Assembly (NCBI GenBank): GCA_026119855.1
Contig: JAOWBW010000162.1
Span: 563,076-627,075, forward strand
Reading direction: 5' to 3'
DNA length: 64,000 nt
Source: Campanula takesimana
Taxonomy: Eukaryota > Streptophyta > Magnoliopsida > Asterales > Campanulaceae
Every line of letters begins with the position of its first letter. Within the stretch, counting starts at the first letter, position 1. Under the pieces are notes generated by a model that saw only the letters and a list, made by a program, of their open reading frames with translations, had not been told where the DNA came from and ran no database searches. A program made the position numbers and the translations under genes. Positions 21,401 to 36,400 of the stretch are shown here, piece by piece.

Positions 21401-24400
21401 AAATAGTTTGATGGTGTTATTGAAGGTTAACATTTATGTATCAATCATTCTGCCTGTCACTGCGGAGAAAATAGAAGTCCTATCATATTGCCATTTCACA
21501 TGTCCTCTTTAGTGGAACCATTTACCACTTGTTTTTTATTTTTGGGTTATCTCCTCATATACGCGTGGATCTTTTCTTTCTTTCTGTTTGTTCTGAAAAG
21601 CCTAAGAAAATAAATGTTTTATGCCTGTGAGTCTTCAGGCTTAATAACACATCATATACTATTAATGAGTAAGAGGAAAGCAGTGAATAATGCAGATCAA
21701 AATATTAGCCCTTGAATTATCTCTTTTGTTCAGGGAAGGATATAGTCTTAAGTGCATTAGTTTAGGAGGTAAAATAACATTATTTGCAAAGAAAGAGCGT
21801 CACTTGACAAATATTTGGGTATACATTTAAACCAATTAGAAGTAGCTATACGACTGCACTTGGCATGCGATGAGTGCACAACTTACTACATAGTAAGTTA
21901 AGCAAATATATAATTCGGTGTCGCGCTGAAAAATTAGAAGCTGCATAGATGATCCATTATTTCTCGAATGTACGGCATTACCTTCGATTACATTCATGTT
22001 TATGACATTTTTTTTCCTGTTAAGTTACCAACTCATAAAAGCTTAAGCTGTTAGAGAGAGATCCAATAATGTATATCAAGCTCAACACCCCCTCATGTGA
22101 TCCCTTTCACGTGTGGAGATAAACAAGCACGCCACACCAAGGGCATCACAAACCAAACAGCGCCAATGCATATGCTCACACTCTTTATGAGTAATAAATG
22201 CAACCTAGATAACGTCAACCTTAGGCCTTACCAAACCAAAGCTCTAATACAATGTTAAATTACCAAAGCTTAAGGTGTTGGCGGGTAGGGAGACCCAGTT
22301 ATGTTATCAAGCTTACAATTGTATTAAAAACAGGGAAGGAGTGAGTTTTTAGTAATCCCATAAATCAATTTAGTGTCTTTGTTTATGACAACGGAGGATG
22401 GTTGTGTAAGGTAGCGTTGCATCCTGCATCATGTGAACAACTGAACATCAATTCTAAGAGCATTAATGTATATCTTAGGAAGTCACCTGTCTGGTACAAG
22501 AAGACTAGAGTCAGGGGACAACCAAACCTAACATGGATAACAGTAATAAAGAAATATATGAGTGAGTTTGGCTTCTGTTGTGACCGTGCACTGGACTGAA
22601 GGCAAAGGTTAATAATAGCCGACCTTAATTAACTGGGACAAAGGCTGAATTGAGTTGAGTCTCACGTTATACAAGTTCTTGCTAACTATTTACGGTAGTA
22701 TTTTTACGTAGAAAATGCTTTATTCGTTTACTAAAATACTAAACCTTTTGGCATGTGAAGTTGTTGGAACTGTCGAAGGAGGGAGGGCTCCAACGAAAAT
22801 AAAGACAGACCTGAAGAAACCTATCGTGAATCTTGCTTGCCATCCCCGTCTTGCTGTGCTGGTAACTTTATATGAGATTTTTTTTTTCTTCTGGTATTGC
22901 TGCCTGCTCACTTGGATGTTTTTGACTGCTTACTTTTTTCTGTGTTTCCATGGGCTCTTGAATTATCTTTTTATTTACTTTATTCTTTTCTCTTTTCCAG
23001 TATGTTGCTTATGCAGAGGGTTTGATTCGAGCTTACAATATCCATACATATGCTGTTCTTTACACTTTACAGCGTGAGATATGAGCTTCCTTTTACGTGT
23101 TTCCTTTATCTTACGTTTTTTTGTAAAAGAATTTAGCACCCTGCATATGTTCGTTGACTTGAAACTTCTAATGTTTTGTTATTGTAGTTGACAACACCAT
23201 CAAACTCGTTGGTGCTGGTGCCTTTGCATTTCATCCTACATTGGAGTGGGTTTTTGTTGGTGATAGACGTGGTTCACTTCTCGCATGGGATGTGTCGACA
23301 GAGAGGCCTATTATGATTGGCATGTAAGTTATTCTGGTTTTGCACGTGTTCTACTACATCGTTCTCAAATGATTGTTTGCTTATAATTGCAAGGCATGTA
23401 AGAGACACAAGTTCCTAGTATTAGGTGTAGATCTAGTGAAAAATGGGCACTTGGTAAAAGAGATAATACTGAAATCTTTATTTAAGAGTGCAAAATTTGG
23501 AATTGGTTATGCATGCCTTTTCATCAAGACTCCTTTACATTTGAATTGGTTCTGGAATGGGATTGGTCTTCTGGTTATGATTGGTTATTATTTATAATAT
23601 CTTCTGGAATATGTGGGAAATGGTCATGATTTGACAAGTTAATAGAGGAAATAGTTAGGGACAGTTATACTGAATGATAATCATCATCCATAAATGTAAG
23701 TACAGAACGGGAATGTCTGGATGGATGCATTAAGTGCTGTTGCATTTAAGTGATGGAGAGCAGATACTTGGTCCTTCTGATGTCATTAGATGCGTAGATG
23801 GATGACAGGAAAGTTTTGTGCTTTGTAAGTAATAATTGATAGAGAGGAGCTACTTGAGGCTTTTGAAGTCATTCGCGTAAAAAATGAATGGGAAGGAAGT
23901 TTTGCGCTTTGTAAATACTAAATGGGTTCTATATGAGTATTTAAAGGTGTGGATTGCTTCGATGAGATGTGATAGAAGCAACAAAAAATGGGGGAACCGA
24001 ACAGTTGAGCCGGCCGGCAACATCAAACGTTGAGTAGACATACCTTTATATCAAAAGAATAAAGGCAATAATTGTACTTTATTGATCTTATCAACAACAA
24101 AAGTAAACAGATATCTCCTCATAATTTCTTCCATGTCCAGTAGCAACCAACCAAAGTGAGATTATTCCTGTTAGCAATATATAGAGGGTATTAATATATA
24201 ATATAAAAGGAATGTACATACAATTTTAGAGGGGGAGGGAGGGTGGAAGGCAAGGGGATGGATATACCATAAGCGAACAACTCATTTTCAAGAATCCCAA
24301 TAGGAGTTAAGTAGGATCTTGAGCAACCTTTTAAACATATTCCCAATTAGAATGGAGCTTAATGTAGTTATTTGGAAGCTATAATAGTTTCCATCTTTTT

Positions 24401-27400
24401 GCCTTTCAGTAGTATCTTCCTTGTTGGCACGACTTTGTGTACTGTGTACATTTTCATTAATTAGTTGGTATGATATGTCCTTCAAATTGACTGATGAGCA
24501 TATAGTTAGTAGATTTTGATTGTTGAGGAAGCTTCGAGCTGATAAGCTCAGGAGGAAGCTTCGAGCTGATAAGCTCAGGAGGAAGCTCTTGCCTTGTCCG
24601 AGAGTTAAAAACCTCTAGGTCATGACAGTGGACATAGTTCTTACGTGATTATGAATTTATGGATGAACAGCTCGTCTAGGGATATGTTCTAAATATTCCT
24701 CTATCCGCCACCCTATTGAGTCGGTATTATTCTTGCTCTTTTTGCTGCTTTTTAAGACGAATTATTAAATGTTTGTGAGTTCTGACCATCCATTTTATTC
24801 TTTCAACTGCAGTACACAAGTGGGTTCACAACCAATTACCTCAGTTGCTTGGCTTCCGTTGTTGCGGTTACTTGTGACCTTATCCAAGGATGGAGCTCTT
24901 CAAGTTTGGAAAACACGTGTTATTCTGAATCCTAATAAACCTCCAGTGCAAGCTAATTTTTTTGAGCCTGCAGGTTAGGGAAACTATACATCTTGGTTGT
25001 CATATCTGTGAAAAATGAAAAGGAAGTCTTTGAGTTGTGTCAAATGTTAAATCATATGGTTTTTTACTTGTTCCAGTTCTTTTATTAACTTGTAGAAAGG
25101 TTAAATTTGGTTAATTGGGGGGCCGAAAGACTGTACAAGCAACGCACTTTCACAAATTTTAGGAAAAATGCAACATGCTCGTTAGCTGCAGTATAACATA
25201 ACCTAGTTTCCCAAATGTTTACAACTAATGCAACGTACTAACTTGGACCATGGTGGTGTTGAAAAACTAACCGAAGAGTCTACGTGGCAACATCACGTTT
25301 GCACTGACTTTAACTTCGTTAATCTGTAGCTAACATGGCGCTGCCACGTTGGCATTTCAGTTAGTTTTATTAACGTCGTTATAGTCCAATTTAGTACGCT
25401 GCATTTTTTTAAACATTTGGAAAACACGTTGTATTAACTGAAATGCCACGTTGGCATTTCAGTTAGTTAGTTTCAATCTTCTTTCATGTTTGAGGTATGG
25501 TTTATCATCAAGTTTGATGTCTTTAGTGGTGGATGAGACCATTTCTTTGATGGGTTCTTCCTTAAGAGTACTCGAGTTAGAGACTCACTCCGAAACCACC
25601 TCAAGAATAGGCACGAGCCATCCCAGGCTGCTGTATCTCCTAGGACAATCAATTTTCTTGTCCCTTAGCATCCAAGTAGGTGAGAATGTATGAAAAAGTG
25701 TAGGCATGGGCATATTTATGACCACTAAATCATTCCATAGACTTTTGTGGTTTAAGATTGGTGTCCGTTATCATCATTTTTTTATGTCTTTTGCAGTGAC
25801 GAGACTTATCTACGTAGTCCCCTCTTAATTTCCTTGATAGATTCTTCCTTTAGTAGTACGCAAGTGAGACTCGTCCGGAACCATCTTGAGAATCTGCACG
25901 AGTCATCTAAGGTCCCTATTATCTCCTTGGAGATTCAATCTTGGCTGTCTGGCCGAGAAAAGGATGTCAAGTAAATGACTAGGCACATTTATGACCACCA
26001 AATCATATCCATAGACTTTTGGGTTTACATTTGGTGTTTCATTGTACCCATGCTATCCCCTCGTTTTCACGACCGAGATAACCTGAGAGCCATTTTACTA
26101 TGTTAGGCCCAAGCATTGACTCAGTAAGCTCATGGGTCAACCGGGACCATCAAAGTCCATGGATAATATTGGTGCCTAGTTGAAGTAGGTGGCTCTATGT
26201 AAGGTATTATAGATCTCTGCCAAGTTTGAGAATAAGATTCAAAGGTGGCTCATATGGGCACAAGAAGTTGCTCTTACACCTTCTCGTGCATAGCACTTTG
26301 TCTTTTTGCCACATTTCTGTTCAGAACCCTCTCAGATATCATTCCTAATGCCCCACGCCTGAAGGCTGGTCCGCTACATATGACCTACATAATGACCCAC
26401 TACAAACCTAGGTCAATTTGGTCCACAGGCAAACAGAAAATCACGGTTGATATAGCTGTTCAGTGGTAGGAGTTGGCCATATATGAGGCAAATGTACTTT
26501 CCACACCTGTCAGACGGAATTGGGGAAATATCTGGGACTGTTTTGCATATTTGTTTGATTGGTTAGAGCGGAATGGTGAAATGGTAGATCCTTTTAACTT
26601 TACCAACTGATTGCTTGAAGTGTCTAGAATCACATTCTGCAAGGTTCCTATAACCCATTTTGTATAATTGAGGTCATAATGAGGCAATGTTGATGATTCG
26701 TTGAACACCCTTATAGGTCTTTTCTTTTTCTCACCTTTGATTGTACAAGAGATTCTCAACCATTACTGCAAGATTAGTGCTGGAAATCCAACTGTTGGTT
26801 CTTGTATTCTGCTCCAATGTCATGCGTATTCACGTGATTGGTTTTGATATGTGTTGTGTATTGAAAGTCCAATTGACTTGACTAATCACAGAGATGAGAC
26901 TTCCAATTGAAGCAGAATCCGGTAACTAACAAGCAGGAATTTTTTCTATCAAAACTCTTACTGAAAATGCAGTTGATTATATGCTACTTGTATAGATTAC
27001 TCCATTGCGTTTCTCTTAAAATAAGCTAATTCAGTAGATTGTAGTAACTGGTTACTACGCAGCTCCATTGCCTTTCTTTTAGCATAAGCTGATTCAGTAT
27101 ATTGCTATAACCTGTGACAGATTTCCAGATGTGATATTTTTTTTTCCCATCTATCATTTATAAGATACATAACTAATCTGAGAGGGGAATTATCTCGCTT
27201 GTCCATTTTTCATTACAACTCTTTCTCTCAGTAAAATGAAATGCATAAAGAGCTAAAATGTAGAAGGGACTTATTCGCCTCCCCTATTGAGTGTTTTCTT
27301 GTAAAATGCAGATATTGTCGCCGGTAATTTTCTTTTTCTAACCTGTGATTGTGTAGAACATCACAGTCTAAATGTTGTAGAATCTTGTTGGAGGTTTCTC

Positions 27401-30400
27401 TAGGGGAGATCATATTTCTCTCTCTCTCTTTTTTTTTATTTGTGCATTAACGCATTGCTAATATCACTGACTTATTGTGTGCAGCAATTGAACCGATGGA
27501 CATCCCTCGCATCCTGTCGCAACAAGGAGGAGAAGCTGTTTATCCACTGCCAAGAATTAGAACTTTAGAAGTCCATCCAAGGATGAATTTAGCAGCATTG
27601 CTGTTTTCAGTTAAGTTTATAGTTTAACCTTTGACTTCCAACCATATAGAATTCTAACGACCAACTGGATGCACTATAACAGAATATGATTGGTGGGGAC
27701 AAAATGAAAAATAGAGCTGCAGACACTAGGGAAGGGCGGAAGCAACTCTTTGCCGTTCTGCAAAGCGCAAGAGGTTCTTCAGGTGATTGAATTTGTCACT
27801 GGATGTTATTTTGGCAACATGTTCCATCTGGTATTGGGCCCGTAGAGGATGTTTGTGTTGACTGCCCTTGAGTTTTATTTTCTTTGCAAACCGTTGTTTG
27901 TAGGCTTTGCATGTATATAGCCTTATCATAGTACATATGTCATTCATATACATGCTTATATCAATTTCATGTTGCATATTTAAGTCGTGCCGACCTGTGT
28001 TGTAACTCTTGAAATTGCTATGTAAAATCTTCCAAGAAGAGAGCGAAAAACTTATTGACTAGAATCACTCGCCAGAAAACAAGCTATGGTAATCAGAAAT
28101 GCAATGGTTGTAGCATGAAAAAGCTTTAATGGATATAAACGTGTCTCAGCTAAACAAACATATTTTTTTTCTTAATGATGAGAAGCCAGACTGAATTTCC
28201 ATTAATGCGTTAATTACTGATAGTAAGTAGCTTATGCATGTCTAAGTAGAAGATTGATTTTCTTGGACCTATCTTGACATCATCAAAACTCATTTGGTAC
28301 ACGCTTCAGTCTTTCATCGATTCATAGTTATGCACCCATTTGAGAAATATTCTGGTAATATACAGTGGAACCTATTACAGCACCTTCAAGTAGAACGGAA
28401 AGACACCTTTGTATGTGAGAGAGTTGCTTCTGTTACTATTGAAATGGTATGTTGGTCCTGTGTAGGAAAGTGGCCATTATGGCTGAACTAGACCTTAGCA
28501 TGTCATGTCAGCATCCGTGTTAGTTTCTTGAGTGGGTTTGATTAAGAAATTTTCTTGGTCTAACCGTAACGGTAGGTGTAAGATTCTTAGATGTTTTTAT
28601 TAGGATGTGAATTCATATTCAAATGGTAAAATTACTTTTCTTGACAAGGAATTATTGATTTTACTAGTTTGTACTTTTAAAACAAGGGAAAACTCCGTTT
28701 TTGTCCGTCGTACTTTGGGGCGTATTTCACTTTTACATTTAAACTTTTTTTTTTTTTTTTTTTTTTCATTTTTACCATCGTACCACAAACAATTGTTTCA
28801 TTTCATACCCAATTTTGTTTTTTATGCCTAAATTGTGTCATTTTTACCATCGTACAATAAACAATAGTGTCAATTTATACCCTCCTTTTTTTTTTTTTTT
28901 TTTTTTTAATAAAATGGCACCATTGTTTGTTGTAGGATGGTAAAAATGGAAAAAACAAAGTTTGATGGTAAAAGTGATACACGTCCCAAAGTATGATGGA
29001 CAAAAACGAAGTTTTCCCTTAAATCAATGATCTAACAATAAGATGCTGAAATTTAGAGAGTGAGAAATGTTCCATTGAGAAAGTATATTGGCCAATATTT
29101 TATAAACAGATTTTGATGAGATTTGGTGGCCACTTCATTCGCTAACTGGTAAAGTGCTTCACAGCTTCTGTTTTGAAGGAAAACCTTTCATCACTCGGTT
29201 CATCAGGAATTTTAGCTGACCATCAACTTCAAGCGCAACTGCAAGAGCATCATTTAAAAGGGTGAGCTGTTCTTTTGTTTTGTGTCAATGAGTGGAAGAA
29301 GGCATTATTTCTAATCCTTATATTCTCTATTAAATTGCATGTCAGTCTATCAGTAATTTGCTTAATTGGACACTGAAGCTGAATAGCGTTTAAATACAAA
29401 TACGAGATTCATAGATTTGCAGTGCATATTGGTAAATAATGGTTCTTAAACAGGATAAACGATGTTATGTGATCTTTGTAACACAGGCTTAGAATGAAGT
29501 GTTGCGTGCTGATGTGCGTTTAGTATCAGATTTATCTATGGCCAGGAGGCACGGCATATTTTAGTATCTCAAAACTGTTTTCTACGTATTTCAGTTAGCT
29601 TGCTTCATAACATTAAAATTGCAGTTCTTTCCATATATCAAGTATAAAATACGTTGTTGATACTGTTTATATGATTGTTGGCAGCAAATTGTTCAATTAT
29701 ACAAGCCAACCATAACTTTGTTTTGTTGTTGAGTCTTAAACGGAGATACTTGTATATTTTGGTAAAACCTATGTGAATGGTGGCATAACCGTATAAGGAA
29801 TCAGTATATGTCGTATTTTGATTAGTTACATGAAAAGTTATCTGTTTTTCCTCGACGACCCATCTATGCTAATAATAAAGTGAAGAGTGTAATTGACGAT
29901 ATTAAAGGAAAATAACATAGAAAACCTGTGAATATCAATAGGGGACTCTTAAAGTGGAAAGGAGGGAGTTACCCTACAGTCAAATATGTTTGGCAAAAGA
30001 TATAAAAGTTTGTAATTAAACTGAAATAGTATATGTGTATATACATGCACATGATTTTTTTTTCTTTTTTGTCTTTACCATCTATCCACTTTTTCATTGT
30101 TTTCTCACCTCTTCATTGACGAGTCAACACGACAATTCATGTTAGCCGATTCCAAATCATTTTGGGACTAATTTTGTTGTTGTTGTTGTATGTGTACATA
30201 CATGACACACATTGTGCTTGTGCGACAACCACTTGTTATATTTATTGCCAGTGTCCTAAATCTCGAATTAATGCAAATCTAAGGCGTTTGATGAGACTTA
30301 CAATCAGATCCACGGAACTATGATATTTCTACTGATACTGCTGTATGTGAACAAGACCCATAATCACAAAATCCAACCTCAACTCCCTCCCCATAGCAAC

Positions 30401-33400
30401 TACACTTATGGCTCTGAATAGTCATATCGTTAAAGTTATTTTTGGCTTTTGCTAGAAACAAAAAAGGTTAAAATGTCGTTGTTGAGCTTGGTATCAGAAA
30501 CCATATGTATTTGACAATTGGGTTAGCAGTGAAGTCTGTTTTTGGTAATCATTTGAAGTCCATTATAATACTTAAAGTGGTTGTTTGCCCATTATTCACC
30601 ATTGGGCCAATGGAGTCCAAAGTCTATTATAGCTTATGATCAGATAGTTTTTTCGTACACGTGGAAATTTTGGGTGAACCCGTGGATAACATTTGTCTGC
30701 GTCTTTTCAGTATCAATGCAGTATGAAATAGAAGTTTCCTTGTGGCATTTTTTCCTTGTATAATATTTTAGTAGTGACTGCATCTTACATGTCATCTCTC
30801 TTACATTTTCTTGTTCCTTATGCCAGCCACAGTCAGCTTACTATCTCAGATGTAGCACGCAAGGCCTTTCTTTACAGCGTATGTTACCTTCTTATTAAAG
30901 GGAAAACTTTGTTTTCATCCATTGTACTTTACATCATGTTTCATTTTTACCATTATACTCTTTTTCTTCGAAAATACCATTATAATTAGGAAAATGTATC
31001 ATTTTTACCACAAAACCGTGGCTAAATCCGCAACTAGTCCGTGCCCCAGTCCGCGATTGTAGCGTTAAAATTGTACATTTCACAAAGTACAATTGTATTT
31101 TTGAAATAAAAAAGTATAATTGTAAAAGTGAAACACACTTGAAAGTACAATGGATGAAAACAGAGTTTGACCTTTACTGAATATTCATTTCCCTCTTAAG
31201 TTTTTCATCAGTTCTTGATATTGATCAAACCATGAGCTGGTAGCTATATCATGTTTTAGTTGTGTTATCTCTTGACGTGATGTTGTTGTTTCTTTATCAA
31301 TGGAAAAGCTTGTTGAAGTGTCTTAATAAGTACTCCCTCCGTCCCATACTTATCGCTACTTATTTCCATTTTGGACGTCCCATACTTATTGCTACTTACC
31401 CAAAATGTTCACTTTTCTTTCTCCTATCCACTCACAACAACTATCCACTAACTTAATTTCTCTCTCATACCCACTCACAATACTTACTTTTCCAACATAT
31501 TTTCTTAATCCCCGTGCACTCCCATTTAGTAGCAATAAGTATGGGGCGGAGGGAGTATGCTTTATTGCTTGAGTAGTTATTCTTTTCTTTTTATTAGCAA
31601 ACCAGGAAGGCGAAAAATATAAGTAGTTATTCAAAACAGCCGAAAGAGAATTCACATCCATATTTAGACAAAAAAAAATATTTTCTTGTAAGCCCTCAAT
31701 GGAGTTCCTTCACAGTCCAAAATGACTAAGTAACATTTGAAAGGGACCATTATTTGGGATTCAAGAGGTCGCGACATAATACCTTACCTTACTGTTGCAG
31801 CATTTTATGGAAGGACATGCAAAGACTACTCCAATTTCTCGGTTGCCGCTGATCACCATCTTGGATACCAAAAACTATCTGAAAGACATTCCAGTTTGCC
31901 AGGTATGATATTGTTTACTTGCAAATCGAGTATACTTACTGCGTTTAGTTAAGCTATCTCTGATACATTTAACATGTTGGCAGCCTTTCCATCTGGAGCT
32001 AAATTTTTTCAATAAAGAGAACAGAGTTCTTCACTATCCAACTAGGGCTTTCTATGTAGAAGGTGTAAATCTGATGGCATACAATATCTCTACTGGAGTG
32101 GATAGTATTTACAAGAAACTCTTTGCCTCGGTACAGCTGAACTTCACATCCTGCCTCTAAAAGTTTTGGGAGTATATTTTGTGAGTTAGTATATAGTTTT
32201 CATCCTAATGTAGTCATTTCCATTATCTGCTTTCAGATTCCTGGACATATCGAATTCCACGGAAAGCACTTGCTTTATAGCAATAAGCAGCACTTATTTC
32301 TTGTAGTTTACGAGTTTGCTGGTGCCTCCAGTGAAGTGGTTCTTTTCCGGGAAAATACTAATCCCCAGTTGGTAAATAGTAAATCCAGCACAATCAAAGG
32401 TTCTTTCTGTTCATATGAGATGGTGATTTTCTGAAGTGTCTTACTTAACAAACTTATATACCAGTGGAGTTTACTCATTCATACCATTTTCTGTGAGATT
32501 TGCAGGTCGAGATGTTGCACTGATGGGCCCAAATGATAGCCAATTTGCAATACTTGATGAGGATCGAACGGGGATTTGTCTTTATATTTTGCCTGGCACG
32601 ACGTTACTAGAGGCTGATGGAAAGAATGTAGAAGTTGATCAAAACCAATCAGAGGATACTGATCCTGGTTCTGTCAAGGGTCCCCTACAGTTTATGTTTG
32701 AAAGTGAAGTTGATCGCATCTTCTCTACTCCAATAGGTCAGAATCAGTTTTTAAATGTTTTTGATATTGATTGTTAATGATGGGACAAAATGCTGACCTA
32801 AGTTTTCGGTATTGTAGAATCAACTTTAATGTTTGCTTCTCATGGTGACAAGATTGGCGTGGCAAAGCTTGTTCAAGGATACCGGCTTTCAACTGCCGAT
32901 GGGCATTATATATCTACAAAAACAGAAGGGAAAAAGTCAATCAAGTTGAAAGTAAATGAGATTGTTCTGCAGGTAATACTTCTATTAAAAAGGTCTTGCG
33001 TTTTAGGTTATTATTCCCTCCGTCCCGGAAAGATAGTCCCACTTTCCTTCTTTTTTTTTTCCCAGAAATATAGTTCCACATTCCATTTTTGTTTGTCCGA
33101 GAAAGATAGTCCCATTTCTAAAATTGAGGGGTTAAAGCCATTGAACTTCAACCCTCCCCTTGTGTTAAAAATAAGGAAACCACCCTCTGCCTCCACCTGC
33201 TTGCCAGAAACTGACCACCGGTCACCGGATTTTGACAGAAAAACCACGCCAGAAACCGGTAAGTATTCTGGTTACTGAAAATTGCTCCGTGGTCAGTTAT
33301 TTGCCACCAATTGCCAGACTACCAAGATACTCTCCGAAACCCAACCTGACTTGCACACCCTGACATCAGAACCCAGATCCAAACCATTCCAATGATAAAG

Positions 33401-36400
33401 CCGGAAAAAGATATTACTGGCGCTTTAAGGAGTCCAAATCGGTCGGTAGATAATCCAACTATAGGAACTAGCTGGGAGTCTGGAGAAACTGACCAACAGA
33501 AGAAGAGGTCAAATTCCTGAGCCGAAACCCCAATCGAAACATTGCGCCATTCGGGCACAAATCTTTCAAGGGCAACACTTGGGAGAAAGTGCATAAACCT
33601 CTCCCTACCCGGATGATGAGGAATTTTCAACCATGGGCGTGGTGCGCACAAGCCGGAAAAACATGGTGGTGTAGAAAAGCAAAAAGAAACAGCAGCAGAA
33701 GTTTCACGAAGAAAGGAGTGGGGGTGGAAATGATCTTAGGATGAAACCTGCAAAAAAGGAGGCAAACTAGAAAACCAGCTATTTTTACTCGTGTAACTGC
33801 TACAGTTTTTTTAGTGAGCATGATATCTAAATTAAGGGCAAGTACAGAATCGAAAACATAACGCTAAAACGTTTGAATAGTCAGATGAGCCAATCTTTCC
33901 GGGAGTATTTCTTATGATGTTCACAGATTGTTCCTAAAGTCTATACTTGGAAATTCACTACATTTCTTAAAAAGATGACCTATGTACTCCCTGAGCACTT
34001 GTGGAAAAACCTAATATTTACATGGCATAGCCAGCACCATATAAACTTAAAAGATCACGAATCAGAACTCTAAACGATACCTCCCCCCCCCCCCGATCCC
34101 TAACTAAATGCCGAATTTTTCCAAAAAAAAAAATGATACTAAAAATGCTTAATTGCCAACTTCATAAATTTCCCTTTGGTCCACAGTGGACATTCATGTC
34201 AGGACATAGGGAGCAGTTAATGTAATTCATGTGCGATTGTGCGTGCAGAGGCGATTTAACATGAATTGAGGCTGTATTTTGTTGGCCACTTCAGAGCAAT
34301 CATTGAAACTATATACTGTCGTAATTGTTTGTGTGTTATTTTTTTCATTGTAGGCCGTAGCTTACAAAGTCATGACAGTCCATTTACTGCCTTAGATGAT
34401 GACACTTCCGTTGGTCTAGTATTTCCTTATTCATACGTGTCATCAGAAAAGTATGAATTGGTTGATTCTATTTTTGATATTTACACAATTATAAAGCTAT
34501 ACTGAAGTATGCTAATTATACAACCCTTGTTTACAATACATAAATGCATACACACACACACACACAGATAGAGACGATGCTACCCGTCTGCCAAAACATT
34601 ATTTTAAGTTACAATAACTTACCCATATGAGGCCCATGCTTTTATAGCTAGTAATTTTTTATAATCAATGTTGATTATTTAACGGCCAATAACCATGATG
34701 TTGAACTTGCAGCTTTATCATGCCTATGCTTTTCTAGCTGGGAGCTTTTCGTATCCACTGCTGAATTGCTGATTATTTAGCGGATATCTCTTTAGTGTTT
34801 TCCAGACAAAGCTTATCGCTTGATCATTTCTTGGGGATCTAGTTAGTAGATGTCCTTATCGTTTCTTAACGAAATTGCCTGTACAAATGATTAGAAATTG
34901 CGTGATAATACGGTGTTTTTACTCCTTTCAGGTTCACTGGCAAGAAACTCTGAGGGGCTTTGTTGCAGGAATATTGACTACACAACGAGTGCTTATTGTT
35001 TCTGCCGATTTAGATATAATTGCGAGTAGTTCTACAAAGTTCGATAAAGGACTTCCTTCTATATCCTCAAATACATTACATTCTAGTAAAGTCTTCATAT
35101 AATTTTAATCCCCTCATTGATGTGATATTACTAAGTTTTTCAAGTTTGAACTCTTTAACTTATTATCACTTTAGATCCCTTCTCTGGGTTGGCCCTGCAC
35201 TTCTATTTTCCACTGCTACTGCCATCAGTGTACTTGGATGGGATGGGAAAGTGAGAACTATCCTGTCTATCAGCATGCCTAATGCTGGTGAGGACCTTTA
35301 CATTGCTTCAAACACTAAGGCTGTCTGCTTCCCTCTTTTGAGTTTATGCAGCAGACTTTTCTTCTCTTACTTTTGCTTGCTTTCCTGTTCGTTACTTGAG
35401 AATCTAGTGGTAACTGAATCTCTGAACCATCAAGTTGATCTTCTCTCGTGCAGTGTTGGTAGGAGTTTTGAACGATCGATTGTTGCTTGCAAACCCGACA
35501 GAAATAAATCCTAGACAAAAGAAGTTGGTCGAGATAAAGCACTGCCTTGTGGGGCTTCTTGAACCTCTTCTTATTGGTTTTGGCACAATGCAGCAATATT
35601 TTGAACAAAAGCTTGACCTCTCAGAGATATTTTACCAAATAACTTCAAGGTTTTCTCTGAATAAAACTTTGAATTCTACTATTTTTCCTCATCTTTTATG
35701 GTCCAATATTCAAAAGGTTTAGACATCCGATGGCACATTTTTTTCTTTTGAAGGTTTGACAGCTTGCGTATTACTCCAAGATCTCTTGATATTCTCGCCA
35801 CAGGATCTCCTTTGAGTGGAGACCTTGCAGTATCACTATCCCAATCAGGCCCTCAATTTACGCAGGTGATAAATGCATGAAGCTTTATCTTAATCTTTAT
35901 ATTATGGCTTGGAATCTGTATACCATACACCGAAATTGAGTTCGTCATGGCTTTGCACATTTATTTTGTCAAAGTTCCATAAACTTAGTTTGGTGCTTGT
36001 TTTCCGCAGCACCCCTATTGCCTTCAGCTCTTTGGACTTGAAAGCTCTAAGTGACAGTTTTCCCCTTGCATAACTGTTTTCCTTGTTCTTTATGTTTTTG
36101 CTTCCTTCCCATCTTTTTAAGCAACATATGCCTCCAAATTCTTCCCCTTAAAAACCACAGATGTCAGATATCTCTCTCTTCCCGGCAATCTTGTGGAAAT
36201 AAGAACATAATCACCCCCATTGTCATTGCAAGCTCTGCAAAGAGAGTAGGTCCAAAGTCCAAACTGATAAGCAGGGCACACAACAATTGATTACTTGAAG
36301 AAGATCAATTTCTGTTGTTTGGGTGTGTTTTGTTTCACTCTTGATGCAGAGTTAGAATTGGACTCTTTGGACTATGACCTCGTGATTGATGACAGCAGTG

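Noticed and set aside
26245..26469. 74-codon ORF with a hydrophobic start in intron 7
   Set aside because: No recognisable family, inside an intron and next to diverged repeats.
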